Source: Sphingomonas faeni (GTDB lineage Bacteria; Pseudomonadota; Alphaproteobacteria; Sphingomonadales; Sphingomonadaceae). Taken from it: a stretch of 64,000 bases of DNA. Below the pieces are notes generated by a model, which was not told the DNA's origin, did no database searches, and saw nothing but the letters and a program-made list of their open reading frames with translations. The translations under genes were made by a program, and so were the position numbers. The stretch covers positions 1 to 64,000 of the forward strand of contig NZ_JANBVH010000009.1 of NCBI RefSeq assembly GCF_024273235.1. Direction: 5' to 3'. Each line of letters starts with the position of its first letter. Positions within the stretch are counted from its first letter, which is position 1. Shown here one piece after another: positions 45,768 through 54,875 of the stretch.

Positions 45768-46250
45768 TTACGCGATCGAGTTCACCACGGCGTGGCTGCT
45801 CGACTCGTCCGACTGGATCGTCCCGCCGAACAGCATCTTAAGGCGACCGCCGATCGAGATGTCGGTTTCCCAAAGCTCGGCGCTGTCGATGTCGAAGCGG
45901 AGCAGTGTGAGGTTGGGGTCTTCCTTGCCGCCCGGAAACCATGCCTCGACCTGGTTGTTCCAGAGCTTGTCGATCTGCGCGCGGTCGTTCGACGTCGAGA
46001 CGTCACCGGCCATGCAGGCGAAGAAATCATGGCCCTTGCCGACGAACTGCGCCATCGCCGCGCCGCCCTTGGCGATGCGGTTGTCGCGGCCGGCGAAGAA
46101 GAACAGCGTGTTAGGCTGATCGTCGTCGATCTGCGCTGTCATCGGCTCGGAATGCTGGCCATCATGCAGGCCGATCATGACGAACGGGCTCGCCTTCAGC
46201 TTGTCGATGAACTTCGCTGCGACTTCCTGCGGGGTATCCTTATCGGCCAT
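45768..46250 (-). CDS. Pyridoxamine 5'-phosphate oxidase-fold general stress protein
   Basis: The 160-residue protein has the split-barrel flavin-binding fold of the general stress protein 26 group: PFVMIGLHDGQHSEPMTAQID, LFFFAGRDNRIA, VSTSNDRAQIDKLWN and EAWFPGGKEDPNLTLLRFD. Members bind FMN or F420-like cofactors; a defined reaction is not known. AGGAG lies eight bases before the second of two close ATGs (MADKDTPQ), so I use that start. The gene converges with phaZ across a family F repeat. Confidence 0.85.
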   Translation of the reverse strand: MADKDTPQEVAAKFIDKLKASPFVMIGLHDGQHSEPMTAQIDDDQPNTLFFFAGRDNRIAKGGAAMAQFVGKGHDFFACMAGDVSTSNDRAQIDKLWNNQVEAWFPGGKEDPNLTLLRFDIDSAELWETDISIGGRLKMLFGGTIQSDESSSHAVVNSIA

Positions 46251-46401
46251 TATCATTCTCCTATGGGCTTGGATTGCCACTGAGAACGGGTGGGGCGGAG
46301 GTTGGTTGCGCGAGTGCATACGATGTCGCTTGGTGAAAGCGCGAGTTGCACGTCATTGTGCGGACGGCAGCAGTTCTGCTGTCGACCAGAAAGGATCGAG
46401 A

Positions 46402-46494
46402 ATGTCTCTCACCGATCTGTGTCTGATACTAGGCGTGCTCTTCGCCTTCGCGACCTTGGTCGTGAAGATCATCGAAGTGGCACGTCGAGGATAA
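46402..46494 (+). CDS. 30-aa membrane peptide, possible holin-like toxin
   Basis: The peptide reads MSLTDLCLILGVLFAFATLV and then VKIIEVARRG: one hydrophobic helix and a basic C terminus. AAGGATCGAG precedes the ATG at a good distance. The size, the FATLVVKII core and the following pair of hairpins recall small type I toxin or holin-like peptides, which are best known in Firmicutes. About 180 bp downstream the start region recurs (CCAGAAAGG, CGAGAATGTC). Function is not established; a chance frame remains possible. Confidence 0.4.
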   Translation: MSLTDLCLILGVLFAFATLVVKIIEVARRG

Positions 46495-46504
46495 GCACAC
46501 GGGC

Positions 46505-46570
46505 GGGGTTTGGCCTGCAAGCCAAGCCCCAAACGTATTAGAGCCCCGACCGCTGCAACGGTCGGGGCTC
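46505..46570. terminator. Two hairpins with the same CTGCAA loop
   Basis: The first (46505-46530) pairs GGGGTTTGGC with GCCAAGCCCC with one G-T pair. The second (46541-46570) pairs GAGCCCCGACCG with CGGTCGGGGCTC perfectly over 12 bp. Both have the loop CTGCAA. They follow the 30-aa peptide frame and may end transcripts from both directions. No clear T-run is present. Confidence 0.55.
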
Positions 46571-46634
46571 CCAGAAAGGCGAGAATGTCCTTCGCCAGTA
46601 AGAAGAGTATGCCTGTCGGGCATAATTTACAAGT

Positions 46635-47813
46635 TCACAGGACCTCGAACAAGCCGGCTGCGCCCATGCCGCCGCCGACGCACATTGTGACCACGACATA
46701 CTTGGCGCCGCGACGCTTGCCTTCGATCAGCGCGTGGCCGGTCGCGCGGGCGCCGGTCATCCCGTAGGGGTGGCCGATCGAGATCGCGCCGCCGCTGACA
46801 TTGAGGCGCTCGTCGGGAATGCCGAGCTTGTCGCGGCAATAGAGCACCTGCACCGCGAACGCCTCGTTCAGTTCCCACAGGCCGATATCGTCCATCTTCA
46901 GGCCGAACCGCTTGAGCAGCTTGGGGATCGCCACCACCGGGCCGATGCCCATCTCGTCGGGCTCCGTGCCACCGACCGCCATGCCGACATAGCGCCCGAG
47001 CGGCTGGAGACCGCGCTGCGAGGCGATCTTCTCTTCCATCAGCACTGACGACGACGAGCCGTCCGACAGCTGCGACGCGTTGCCGGCGGTGATCGTGAAG
47101 TCGGGGCCCATCACCGGTTTCAGCGACTGGAGGCCCTCCAGCGTGGTGTCGGCGCGGTTGCCCTCGTCCTTGGTGACCGTCACGTCCTTGTACGTGACCT
47201 CCTTCGTTTCCTTGTTCACCACGGCCATGTTGGCATCGACCGGCACGATCTCGGCGTCGAAATAGCCGGCGGCCTGCGCGGCGGCGGTGCGCTGCTGCGA
47301 CTGGAGCGCGTAGGCGTCCATCGCGTCGCGGCTGATGCCGTAGCGCTTGGCGACGACCTCGGCGGTCTGCAGCATCGGCATGTAGACGTCCTTGTGCATC
47401 GCGATCAGCCGGGGATCGGGGGCGACGCGCATCTGTGGAGTCTGGACGAGGCTGATGCTCTCGACGCCCCCGCCGATCGTGATGTGCATGTTGTCGGTGA
47501 TGATCTGCTTTGCCGCGGTGGCGATCGCCATGAGGCCGGACGCGCACTGGCGGTCGACCGACATGCCCGAGACGGTCACCGGCAGCCCGGCGCGCAGCAG
47601 CGACGTACGGGCGATGTTGCCGGCCTGGTGGCCCTGCTGGAGCGCGCAACCGAAGACGACGTCGTCGACTTCGGCGCCGTCGATGCCAGCGCGCTCGACC
47701 GCGGCCTTGATCGAATGCGACGCGAGGGTGGGGGCGGGGGTGTTGTTGAACCCGCCGCGATAGGCGCGGCCGATGGGCGTGCGGGCGGTGGAGACGATGA
47801 CGGCTGAGCGCAT
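46635..47813 (-). CDS. Acetyl-CoA C-acyltransferase (thiolase)
   Basis: The 392-residue thiolase has the acyl-carrying Cys in SVDRQCASG (Cys90), the His of [19 protein letters not shown] near residue 348, and the second catalytic Cys in [10 protein letters not shown] near 379. Thiolases of this length work either in beta-oxidation or in acetoacetyl-CoA formation; the sequence alone does not decide. A MaoC hydratase gene lies upstream on the same strand with 64 bp between, which favours a small fatty acid or PHA operon. Confidence 0.93.
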   Translation of the reverse strand: MRSAVIVSTARTPIGRAYRGGFNNTPAPTLASHSIKAAVERAGIDGAEVDDVVFGCALQQGHQAGNIARTSLLRAGLPVTVSGMSVDRQCASGLMAIATAAKQIITDNMHITIGGGVESISLVQTPQMRVAPDPRLIAMHKDVYMPMLQTAEVVAKRYGISRDAMDAYALQSQQRTAAAQAAGYFDAEIVPVDANMAVVNKETKEVTYKDVTVTKDEGNRADTTLEGLQSLKPVMGPDFTITAGNASQLSDGSSSSVLMEEKIASQRGLQPLGRYVGMAVGGTEPDEMGIGPVVAIPKLLKRFGLKMDDIGLWELNEAFAVQVLYCRDKLGIPDERLNVSGGAISIGHPYGMTGARATGHALIEGKRRGAKYVVVTMCVGGGMGAAGLFEVL

Positions 47814-47877
47814 TATAAACCTCTCGAAAAGCTGGCGAATGGGGAAAGAAGATTAGGCCGGGTTAGGCCAAGATCGG

Positions 47878-48354
47878 TTATTCGGCGGAGGGAGGAGCGA
47901 CGAAGACCTGACTAAGCCATTCGGCGATCAGGGCGGGCTTGTCCTGACCCTCGATCTCGACGGCGAACTCCATCGATTGCTGCCACTGGCCTGGTTTTTT
48001 CTCGTTGAAACTCAATAGCTTGAACCGACCCCGGACCTTGCTGCCGGAGCGGACGGGGCTCAAAAAGCGGACCTTTTCGCCGCCATAGTTCACGCCCATC
48101 ATCGCGTCCTCGATCTGCGGCGCGTCCGGCACCTTCGACGACAGCAACGGCATCAGCGACAGCGTCAGGAAGCCGTGAGCGATCGTGCCGCCGAACGGGG
48201 TCTGCGCCGCGCGGACCGGATCGATATGGATGAACTGATGGTCGCCGGTCGCATCGGCGAATTTGTCGATCATGGCCTGCGTGACCTCGACCCAGTCGGA
48301 AACCGTCTCGGTGCCGATGCGCTGCTGCATCTGCGCGGTGGTGATCGTCGCCAC
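47878..48354 (-). CDS. MaoC family (R)-specific enoyl-CoA hydratase-like protein
   Basis: The 158-residue hot-dog-fold protein has the hydratase signature FADATGDHQFIHIDPVRAAQTPFGGTIAHGFLTLSLM, with the catalytic Asp and His. Such enzymes hydrate enoyl-CoA to (R)-3-hydroxyacyl-CoA. I use a GTG (VATITTAQ) because GAGGGG stands seven bases before it; an ATG seven codons upstream lacks a ribosome site. It is divergent from putA and upstream of the thiolase gene. Confidence 0.88.
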   Translation of the reverse strand: MATITTAQMQQRIGTETVSDWVEVTQAMIDKFADATGDHQFIHIDPVRAAQTPFGGTIAHGFLTLSLMPLLSSKVPDAPQIEDAMMGVNYGGEKVRFLSPVRSGSKVRGRFKLLSFNEKKPGQWQQSMEFAVEIEGQDKPALIAEWLSQVFVAPPSAE

Positions 48355-48451
48355 GGCATTCCCCTCAAAGCTCATTTGGCGCTAAGCGCTGAAATGTCTC
48401 TAGGCGTACAGGCAAGCGGATCGCAAGCCTCACCCAACCGGAAGCTGGAAA

Positions 48452-51400
48452 ATGTCGACTGCCGTAACGTCCAATGCCCGTGATATCATGGCGAAGCTGT
48501 ACCGCGCGAGCGAACCCGATGTTCTAAAACCGTTGCTGGACCGCGCCGCGCTCGATTCGGATTCGCGCGAGCGGGTGATGGGGCATGCACTGGGGCTGCT
48601 CGCGGACCTGCGGGCGGCGCAGAGCAAGGGCTGGGTAAACCAGTTTCTGCAGGAATATCGGCTGAATTCGTCGGAAGGCGTCGCGTTGCTGTCGCTGGCG
48701 GAGGCGTTCCTGCGCGTGCCGGATCCGGAGACGGCGGATCTGCTGATCGCCGACAAGCTGGGCGATGCCGATTGGCGCGCGCATGCGGGCAAGTCGAACT
48801 CGAAGCTCGTCAATTCGGCGACCTGGGGGCTGGTGGTCGGCCGCGTGCTGGTCGGCGAGGGATCGACCGGGCCACTGCGGCGCCTGATCAGTCGCGCGGG
48901 CGAGCCGTTCGTGCGGCAGGCGGTCGGCGCGGCGATGAAGATGATGGGCGAGATCTTCGTGATGGGCCGCACCATCGACGAGGCGATGAAGCGGATGCGC
49001 CGGCCGGAAAACAAGGGCTTCACGGCGAGCTTCGACATGCTGGGCGAGGCGGCGCGGACGCATGCCGATGCGCAGCGATACTTCCAGGCGTATGTCGGGG
49101 CGGTCGATGCGGTCGGCCGCGATCCGGCGGCGGGGCATTCGATCTCGGTCAAGCTGTCGGCGCTGCACCCGCGATACGAGGTGGCGCGGTGGAGCGAATG
49201 CGTGCCCGCGCTGACCGAGATGCTGGAGGCGTTGGCGGTGCAGGCGGCGTCGAAGGGCATCGCGCTGACCGTCGACGCGGAGGAATCCGAGCGGCTGGAG
49301 ATGAGCCTGGACATCATCGGCGCGGTCGCCGGGCTGCCGTCGCTGAAAGGCTGGGACGGGTTCGGCATGGCGGTGCAGGCGTATGGCAAGCGCGCGCGGC
49401 CGGTGATCGAATGGGCGAACGGGCTGGACCGCGTGATGAACGTGCGGCTGGTGAAGGGCGCGTATTGGGATAGCGAGATCAAGCGCACGCAGGTCGAGGG
49501 GCTGGCGGACTATCCGCTGTTCACGCGCAAGGCGGCGACCGACGTGTCGTATTTGGCGGTGGCGAAGGACATGCTGGCGGCGGAGAATATCCGGCCGGCG
49601 TTCGCGAGCCACAATGCGCTGACGGTCGCGACGATCATGGAGTGGGCGGGGAACTCACGTGATTTCGAGTTCCAGCGGCTGCACGGGATGGGCGACGGGC
49701 TGTACGAGCGGCTGGTGCAGGAGAATGGGTATCATTGCCGGGTCTATGCGCCGGTCGGGGGGCATCGCGACCTGCTCGCGTATCTGGTTCGGCGGTTGTT
49801 GGAGAATGGGGCGAATTCGAGTTTCGTGCATCAGTTGGCGGACGAGCGGCTGACCGAGGCGGAGATTCTGGCGGATCCTGTGGCAAAGATCGCTGCGGTG
49901 GGGGGGAAGCGGCATCCCAGCATTCCGTTGCCGGTGGATTTGTTCGGGGCTGGGGGGCACCGGAATTCTGCCGGGTTGGATTTGAGTGATGTGGGGACGT
50001 TGGAGGCGACGGTTGCGGCGGTGAATTCCCCCTTCCCGCGTGCGGGAGGGGCCGGGGGTGGGCTCGCGCTATCGTCGTCGGCTACGGCTGGTGATGAGCG
50101 GGCAGCCGCAAGCGTTGCGGCCAGTGGTGAGCGCGTGCCCACCCCTAGCCCCTCCCGCATGCGGGAGGGGGACCAGGTCGCGGCTGCCATTGGTCGTGCG
50201 CATGCGGCGTTTCCGGCTTGGTCTCGGACGCCGGTGGATGATCGAGCTGCGTGTCTGGAGCGCCTTGCCGATTTGCTCGAGAAGCACCGCGACGAGCTGA
50301 TGGCGATCTGCGTGCAGGAGGCGTTCAAGACGATTGCCGACGCGATCGGCGAAGTGCGCGAGGCGGCTGACTTCTGTCGCTATTATGCGCAGCAGGCGCG
50401 GACGAACCTCCAGGCGATCGAGTTGCCGGGGCCGACCGGCGAGCGCAACATGCTGCATATCGAGGGTCGCGGTGTCTGGGCGACGATCGCGCCTTGGAAC
50501 TTCCCGTTGGCGATCTTCCTCGGCCAGACGGTGGCGGCGCTGGTGACGGGTAACAGCGTGGTCGCCAAGCCTGCGCCGCAGACGCCGCGCATCGCCGCGC
50601 TTGCGGTTGCGCTGGCGCATGAGGCGGGGGTGCCGGCCGACGTGCTGATCCTCGTGACGGGCGGTACCGAAGTCGGCGCTGCGCTGACCGCGGATGTGCG
50701 GATCCAGGGGGTCGCGTTCACCGGATCGACCGCGACCGCGCGCAAGATCGCCCGGGCGCTGCTCGACGACGATAACCGGCCGATCGTGCCGCTGATCGCG
50801 GAGACGGGCGGGATCAACGCGATGATCGTCGATTCCACCGCGCTGCCCGAGCAGGTGGTGGCGGACGTGATCGCGTCGTCGTTCCGCTCGGCGGGACAGC
50901 GCTGCTCGGCGTTGCGCCTGTTGCTGGTGCAGGAGGATATCGCGGACGGCGTGATCGAGATGCTGTCGGGGGCGATGGAGACGCTGCGGATCGGGCGCTC
51001 GGGCGATCCCGCGACCGATGTCGGGCCGGTGATTGACCAGGCTGCGTACGATAAGCTGATGGCGTACCGCGAGAGCGTGCGCGGGCAGTGGCTGAAGACG
51101 CTCGACGTGCCGACGGACGGGCTGTTCGTGCCGCCGACTCTGGTGCGGATCGGGGCGATCGAGGATCTGAACCAGGAATGGTTCGGGCCGATCCTTCACG
51201 TGGCGACCTGGGAAGCGGGCAAGCTCAGCGAGACGATCGCGCGGGTCAACGCCAAGGGGTACGGGCTGACGATGGGGCTGCACAGCCGCATCGCGCGGGC
51301 GGCCGAGGTGATGGAGGTCGAGGCTGCGGTGGGGAATCTGTATATCAACCGGTCTATGATCGGTGCGGTTGTGGGGTCTCAGCCTTTTGGGGGCGAGGGG

Positions 51401-51535
51401 CTTTCGGGGACTGGCCCTAAGGCTGGCGGGCCGCGGTATCTGTACCGGTTCTGTGCGGAGCGGGCGGTTTCTGTGGATACGACGTCTGCTGGGGGGAATG
51501 CGACTTTGCTGTCGTTGGATGAGGGTGGGATTTAG
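48452..51535 (+). CDS. putA: Bifunctional proline dehydrogenase / P5C dehydrogenase with repeat insertion
   Basis: The 1027-residue enzyme oxidises proline to glutamate in two steps. The FAD-dependent proline dehydrogenase barrel spans about residues 130-460 (SVKLSALHPRYE, NVRLVKGAYWDSEIKR, FASHNALT). The aldehyde dehydrogenase part spans about 580-1020, with the catalytic Cys818 in SAGQRCSALR and a PWNFPLAIF cofactor region. There is no N-terminal ribbon-helix-helix domain, so it is not the self-repressing trifunctional type. Between the two domains, residues about 526-574 are encoded by a palindrome pair of family D type (FPRAGGAGGG and PSPSRMREGD). GGAAG precedes the ATG. Confidence 0.94.
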   Translation: MSTAVTSNARDIMAKLYRASEPDVLKPLLDRAALDSDSRERVMGHALGLLADLRAAQSKGWVNQFLQEYRLNSSEGVALLSLAEAFLRVPDPETADLLIADKLGDADWRAHAGKSNSKLVNSATWGLVVGRVLVGEGSTGPLRRLISRAGEPFVRQAVGAAMKMMGEIFVMGRTIDEAMKRMRRPENKGFTASFDMLGEAARTHADAQRYFQAYVGAVDAVGRDPAAGHSISVKLSALHPRYEVARWSECVPALTEMLEALAVQAASKGIALTVDAEESERLEMSLDIIGAVAGLPSLKGWDGFGMAVQAYGKRARPVIEWANGLDRVMNVRLVKGAYWDSEIKRTQVEGLADYPLFTRKAATDVSYLAVAKDMLAAENIRPAFASHNALTVATIMEWAGNSRDFEFQRLHGMGDGLYERLVQENGYHCRVYAPVGGHRDLLAYLVRRLLENGANSSFVHQLADERLTEAEILADPVAKIAAVGGKRHPSIPLPVDLFGAGGHRNSAGLDLSDVGTLEATVAAVNSPFPRAGGAGGGLALSSSATAGDERAAASVAASGERVPTPSPSRMREGDQVAAAIGRAHAAFPAWSRTPVDDRAACLERLADLLEKHRDELMAICVQEAFKTIADAIGEVREAADFCRYYAQQARTNLQAIELPGPTGERNMLHIEGRGVWATIAPWNFPLAIFLGQTVAALVTGNSVVAKPAPQTPRIAALAVALAHEAGVPADVLILVTGGTEVGAALTADVRIQGVAFTGSTATARKIARALLDDDNRPIVPLIAETGGINAMIVDSTALPEQVVADVIASSFRSAGQRCSALRLLLVQEDIADGVIEMLSGAMETLRIGRSGDPATDVGPVIDQAAYDKLMAYRESVRGQWLKTLDVPTDGLFVPPTLVRIGAIEDLNQEWFGPILHVATWEAGKLSETIARVNAKGYGLTMGLHSRIARAAEVMEVEAAVGNLYINRSMIGAVVGSQPFGGEGLSGTGPKAGGPRYLYRFCAERAVSVDTTSAGGNATLLSLDEGGI
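50028..50174. repeat. Family D-type palindrome pair inside putA
   Basis: CTTCCCGCGTGCGGGAGGGG with CCGGGGGTGGGC is mirrored by GCCCACCCCTAGCCCCTCCC and GCATGCGGGAGGGGG. The spacer is longer than in other copies. It codes for the linker between the two catalytic parts of PutA without breaking the frame. Confidence 0.85.
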
Positions 51536-51589
51536 TCTCGGCCTGACGGGGGCCGAGGTCCCCCGCGTATAGCGCCCCCCGGCGGAATA

Positions 51590-51696
51590 GCGCCTCCCCG
51601 GCGGAGGCCGGGGTCCAGGTGGGAGACGTTGCTGAAGTGTGTTGCGCTTCGTTACTGCGACCTCACCAACTGGGCCCCGGCCTTCGCCGGGGTGGT
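51590..51696. repeat. Family G palindrome pair
   Basis: CTCCCCGGCGGAGGCCGGGG with TCCAGGTGGG is mirrored by CAACTGGGCCCCGGCC and TTCGCCGGGG. It matches the element after ftsZ in plan and arm sequence. Confidence 0.8.
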
Positions 51697-51769
51697 GGGG
51701 GAGGGGGCAGGGCCTCGTCACGCCTAGCTTACCTCGGCGACCACGATCTCGCGCTACCCTAGCTAGCAT

Positions 51770-51827
51770 TGTTTCCCCGCGAAGGCGGGGATCCAGACTG
51801 GACTCCCGCCTTCGCGGGAGAACAAGG
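51770..51827. repeat. Family A palindrome pair
   Basis: TTTCCCCGCGAAGGCGGGG is followed by ATCCAGACTGGACTCCCGCC and TTCGCGGGAGAACAAGG. It lies between convergent putA and the MscS gene. Confidence 0.85.
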
Positions 51828-51899
51828 TAAAGCAGCGCCGCCCTAACCGGCGCGAGCATCTCCGAGTGCGAACGCGTTCGTGCTGGCCAGCCAAGCAGA

Positions 51900-53075
51900 T
51901 CAGGCGGGTGTCGCCGCAGGGTCGCGAGACGCCTCGATTTCCGGATACGGCATCACCATCGAGCCGTCCGGTGCGGCCATCATGTTCACCTGGGTCGGGA
52001 AGGCGATCTCGATCTTCTCGTCGTTCAAGCGCTTCAGGATCGCGATGCCGACCGCCGTGCGGCCGTCGTAGAAGCTCGCATAATCGGGGCCCTTGCTGTC
52101 GAACTGGACCTCGAAGTCGAGGCTCGACGCGCCGAAGCCGGTGAAGCCGGCGCGGGTGAAGATCTTGTCGTTGGCTTCGACGATCTCCTTCAGCATCGCG
52201 GGGATACGCGAGCAGACTTCGGGGGGCGTCGAATAGGTGACGCCGATGACGAACTTCGCGCGGCGGTGGTTACGTTGCGTGTTGTTGAGGATCTCCTTGT
52301 TGAGGAGGTTCTTGTTCGAGATCACGCGTTCCTCGCCGTCGATCCCGCGGATGCGCGTGGACTTGAGGCCGATCGCCTCGACGCTGCCCGAGGCGGTGTC
52401 GTAGCTGATCGAGTCGCCGCGGCGGAACGGGCGGTCGAAGATGATCGCGAGGGCTGCGAACAGGTCGGCGAAGATGCCCTGCGCGGCGAGGCCGATCGCG
52501 ATGCCGCCGACGCCGAGACCCGCCACTAGGCCGGTGACGTTGACGCCGAGATTGTCGAGCACCACCACCAGCGCGACCGCGAACACCACGAACGTGACGA
52601 GGAGGCGGATCAGGCCCATCGCCGAGAGCAAAGCCTCGCCCGAATAATGTTCGGACTGCGTGCGGTGCTCGATCGCGCCGAGGATGATCTCGCGGATCCA
52701 GACGGCGGCCTGCATGACGGCGGCGACGGTGAAGAGGAAGTCGATCGTCTTCGATACCTCGCCGGGGGCGGCGGAATAGCCGGAGACGAGTTTCGCGGCG
52801 AGCATGACTATGAAGAAATTGCCGGTCCGTGCGATCGCCTTGCCGACGACCAGCCCCCAGCCATTCAGCGCGCGCGGGCGCTCGCAGAGCTTGCTGCCGA
52901 AGCGGCGTGCGGTGTGGAGGACGAGGACGATGACCGCGCCGATCCCGAATGCGATCAGGATCTGGAGCCAATAGGCCTGGACCCAGGCGATGCTGGCCGT
53001 GACGAAGCCCTGGGCGTGATCGCCGACGTCGCTCGCGTCGAAGATCGGCTGTTTGGGGGCGGTGGCGTTGGACAT
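51900..53075 (-). CDS. MscS-type mechanosensitive ion channel
   Basis: The 391-residue protein has four to five N-terminal membrane helices and the MscS pore and vestibule: LVAGLGVGGIAIGLAAQGIFADLFAALAIIFDRPFRRGD, then the beta domain (GSVEAIGLKSTRIR, VISNKNLLNKEI). It opens under membrane tension and releases solutes on osmotic downshock. The frame stays open far upstream into the topoisomerase gene, but membrane channel homology begins just after MSNATAPKQ. The start lies 11 bp after the topoisomerase stop, so the two may share a transcript. Confidence 0.92.
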   Translation of the reverse strand: MSNATAPKQPIFDASDVGDHAQGFVTASIAWVQAYWLQILIAFGIGAVIVLVLHTARRFGSKLCERPRALNGWGLVVGKAIARTGNFFIVMLAAKLVSGYSAAPGEVSKTIDFLFTVAAVMQAAVWIREIILGAIEHRTQSEHYSGEALLSAMGLIRLLVTFVVFAVALVVVLDNLGVNVTGLVAGLGVGGIAIGLAAQGIFADLFAALAIIFDRPFRRGDSISYDTASGSVEAIGLKSTRIRGIDGEERVISNKNLLNKEILNNTQRNHRRAKFVIGVTYSTPPEVCSRIPAMLKEIVEANDKIFTRAGFTGFGASSLDFEVQFDSKGPDYASFYDGRTAVGIAILKRLNDEKIEIAFPTQVNMMAAPDGSMVMPYPEIEASRDPAATPA

Positions 53076-53086
53076 GGCGATACTCG

Positions 53087-54154
53087 TCAGGCGGCTTTGG
53101 CGCGCGGGGGGGCGATGGTCGCGGTGGCGGGCGTGCCGGCTTCGAGGAATGCGATCAGGCCGCATTCCTCGCGGCTGAGATGGCGCTTGGCGCGGGGCAG
53201 GCGGAGCGCCTTGCGGAAGGTCGACTGGCCGGTCTTCACGAGGGCGATCAGCGACGGGTGGACATAGCTTTTCCGCGCGATCGCGTGCGTGTTGCCTAGG
53301 CGTGCGACGACGGGTTCGAGCATCGCCTTCAGGCTGAGGTCGCGTTCGGCGGAGGCGAGCGCCTCGAACGCGGCGACGCTGGCCGCCCAGGTGCGGAAGT
53401 TCTTGGCGGTGAAGTCGGTGCCGGTGACGTCGCGGATGTAGCAGTTGACGTCGGTCGAGGTGACGGGATGCGCTTCGCCGGCCTCGTCGAGCCACGCGAA
53501 CAGATGCTGTTCGTCGAGGTCCTGGCATTTCTTGACGAAGCTGCTGAGCGAGCGGTCGGTGATCTTGAGCGTCCGCATCTTGCCCGACTTGCCCTTGTAC
53601 TGGAGCTTCAACGTCGCGCCCTTCACTTCGCCGTGGCGCTTGCGCAGAGTGGTCGCGCCGAAACTCTCGTTGGCGGCGGCATAAGCCTCGTTGCCGATGC
53701 GGATATGGCCCCCGTCGAGCAGGCGGATGACCGCGGCGACCGCGCGTTCGCGGGTCAGCGAGCGTTTGCGGAGGTCGGCCTCGACCGCCTTGCGGATCTT
53801 GGGGAGGGCGTGGCCGAAATCGGCGCAGCGCTCGTATTTGGCGGCCTCCTGCGCTTCGCGGAAGTCGGTGTGATAGCGGTATTGCTTGCGGCCCTTCTCG
53901 TCCCAGCCGACCGCCTGGATATGGCCGTTGGGCTTGGGGCAGAACCACGCGTCGCCATAAGCGGGGGGCAGGCCGATCGCGTTCAGCCGGTCGATCTCGT
54001 CGCGGTCGGTGATGCGCTCGCCCCTGGCATCCCAATAGCCCCAGCCGTTCCGCATCTTCTTGCGGGTGATGCCGGGCTTGGAGTCGTCGGAATACACGAT
54101 CTTGGTGGGCAATGCGGTGGTCCTTCCGGTCTCGAAATGTTCGGGGGGACGCAT
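53087..54154 (-). CDS. Bacterial DNA topoisomerase IB (poxvirus type)
   Basis: The 355-residue protein belongs to the bacterial branch of type IB topoisomerases, which relax supercoils by a transient 3'-phosphotyrosine bond. Visible features are GWGYWDARGERI, the KQYRYHTDFREAQE segment, the catalytic region RLLDGGHIRIGNEAY, KITDRSLSSF, KNFRTWAAS, and the late ARKSYVHPSLI with the nucleophile Tyr near residue 297. I start at MRPPEHFETG; a further Met 20 codons upstream would overlap the divergent PfpI gene and is less likely. The ribosome site is weak. Confidence 0.9.
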   Translation of the reverse strand: MRPPEHFETGRTTALPTKIVYSDDSKPGITRKKMRNGWGYWDARGERITDRDEIDRLNAIGLPPAYGDAWFCPKPNGHIQAVGWDEKGRKQYRYHTDFREAQEAAKYERCADFGHALPKIRKAVEADLRKRSLTRERAVAAVIRLLDGGHIRIGNEAYAAANESFGATTLRKRHGEVKGATLKLQYKGKSGKMRTLKITDRSLSSFVKKCQDLDEQHLFAWLDEAGEAHPVTSTDVNCYIRDVTGTDFTAKNFRTWAASVAAFEALASAERDLSLKAMLEPVVARLGNTHAIARKSYVHPSLIALVKTGQSTFRKALRLPRAKRHLSREECGLIAFLEAGTPATATIAPPRAKAA

Positions 54155-54217
54155 CGTTCCGGAACGACCCGCGCGACGCGGGGTTGAGGGGGCACGGGAT
54201 TTCACTGGAGACATGAC

Positions 54218-54781
54218 ATGACCGATCTTTCCCAAGCTCGCGTACTGATGCTCGCTGCCGACGGTTTCGAGACCGTCGAGCTGTTCGAACCGAGGAAAGC
54301 GCTGGAGGCGGCGGGTGCGAAGGTGCAGCTCGCCTCGATCAGGATGGATCCGATCCAGGGCATGAAGGGCGACATCAACAAGGCCGAGACGGCGACGCCC
54401 GACCTGACGCTCTACGAGGTCGATACCGACGATTACGACGCGCTGATCCTGCCGGGCGGGGTCGCCAATCCGGACACGATGCGCCAGCAGGAGCGCGCGA
54501 TCGAGATCATCACCGAGTTCATGGAAGACGGCAAGATCGTTGCCGCCATCTGCCATGCGCCGTGGCTGCTGGCGGAGGCGGACGTGATCGATGGGCGCCG
54601 GGTGACGAGCTATCCCTCGATCCAGACGGACCTGGAGAATGCGGGCGCGGACGTGGTGGACGAGGAGGTCGTCGTGGATGGCAATTTGATCACCAGCCGC
54701 AAGCCGGATGATATCCCCGCGTTCAACAAGGCGATCATCGAGGCGCTGGAGGAAGAACTGGCGGACGAGCCGGTGGATTGA
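54218..54781 (+). CDS. DJ-1/PfpI family protein
   Basis: The 187-residue protein is of the type 1 glutamine amidotransferase-like DJ-1/PfpI group (YhbO-like). It starts ARVLMLAADGFETVELFEP, has DALILPGGVANPDTMRQ, and the nucleophile elbow VAAICHAPW with Cys112 and His113. Members act as deglycases, glyoxalases or stress chaperones; the exact activity is not visible. The C terminus is strongly acidic. It is divergent from the topoisomerase IB gene. Confidence 0.9.
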   Translation: MTDLSQARVLMLAADGFETVELFEPRKALEAAGAKVQLASIRMDPIQGMKGDINKAETATPDLTLYEVDTDDYDALILPGGVANPDTMRQQERAIEIITEFMEDGKIVAAICHAPWLLAEADVIDGRRVTSYPSIQTDLENAGADVVDEEVVVDGNLITSRKPDDIPAFNKAIIEALEEELADEPVD

Positions 54782-54801
54782 TTTAAAGAGTGATGCACGC
54801 T

Positions 54802-54865
54802 CTTCCTTGTTCTCCCGCGAAGGCGGGAGCCCAGACTGGGTCCCCGCCTTCGCGGGGAAACAAGG
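54802..54865. repeat. Family A palindrome pair, inverted orientation
   Basis: CCTTGTTCTCCCGCGAAGGC is followed by GGGAGCCCAGACTGGGTCCC and CGCCTTCGCGGGGAAACAAG. Compared with the other copies it is reversed. It separates the PfpI gene from the convergent acyltransferase gene. Confidence 0.85.
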
Positions 54866-54875
54866 AGGGGGCGGG

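Larger units (their letters stand above)
51536..51899. other. Repeat-filled intergenic region after putA
   Basis: No gene is seen between the convergent putA and MscS genes. The region holds a family G pair and a family A pair. The rest has no visible motif. Confidence 0.65.

Noticed and set aside
46567-46767. Frame starting MSFASKKSMPVGHN as a second small gene
   Set aside because: Only its start resembles the 30-aa peptide gene; most of it lies antisense to the thiolase end. It may be a remnant.
51900-54035. Single 711-codon frame joining MscS and topoisomerase regions
   Set aside because: The first 320 codons are an out-of-frame reading of the topoisomerase IB gene; channel homology begins only at the internal Met.
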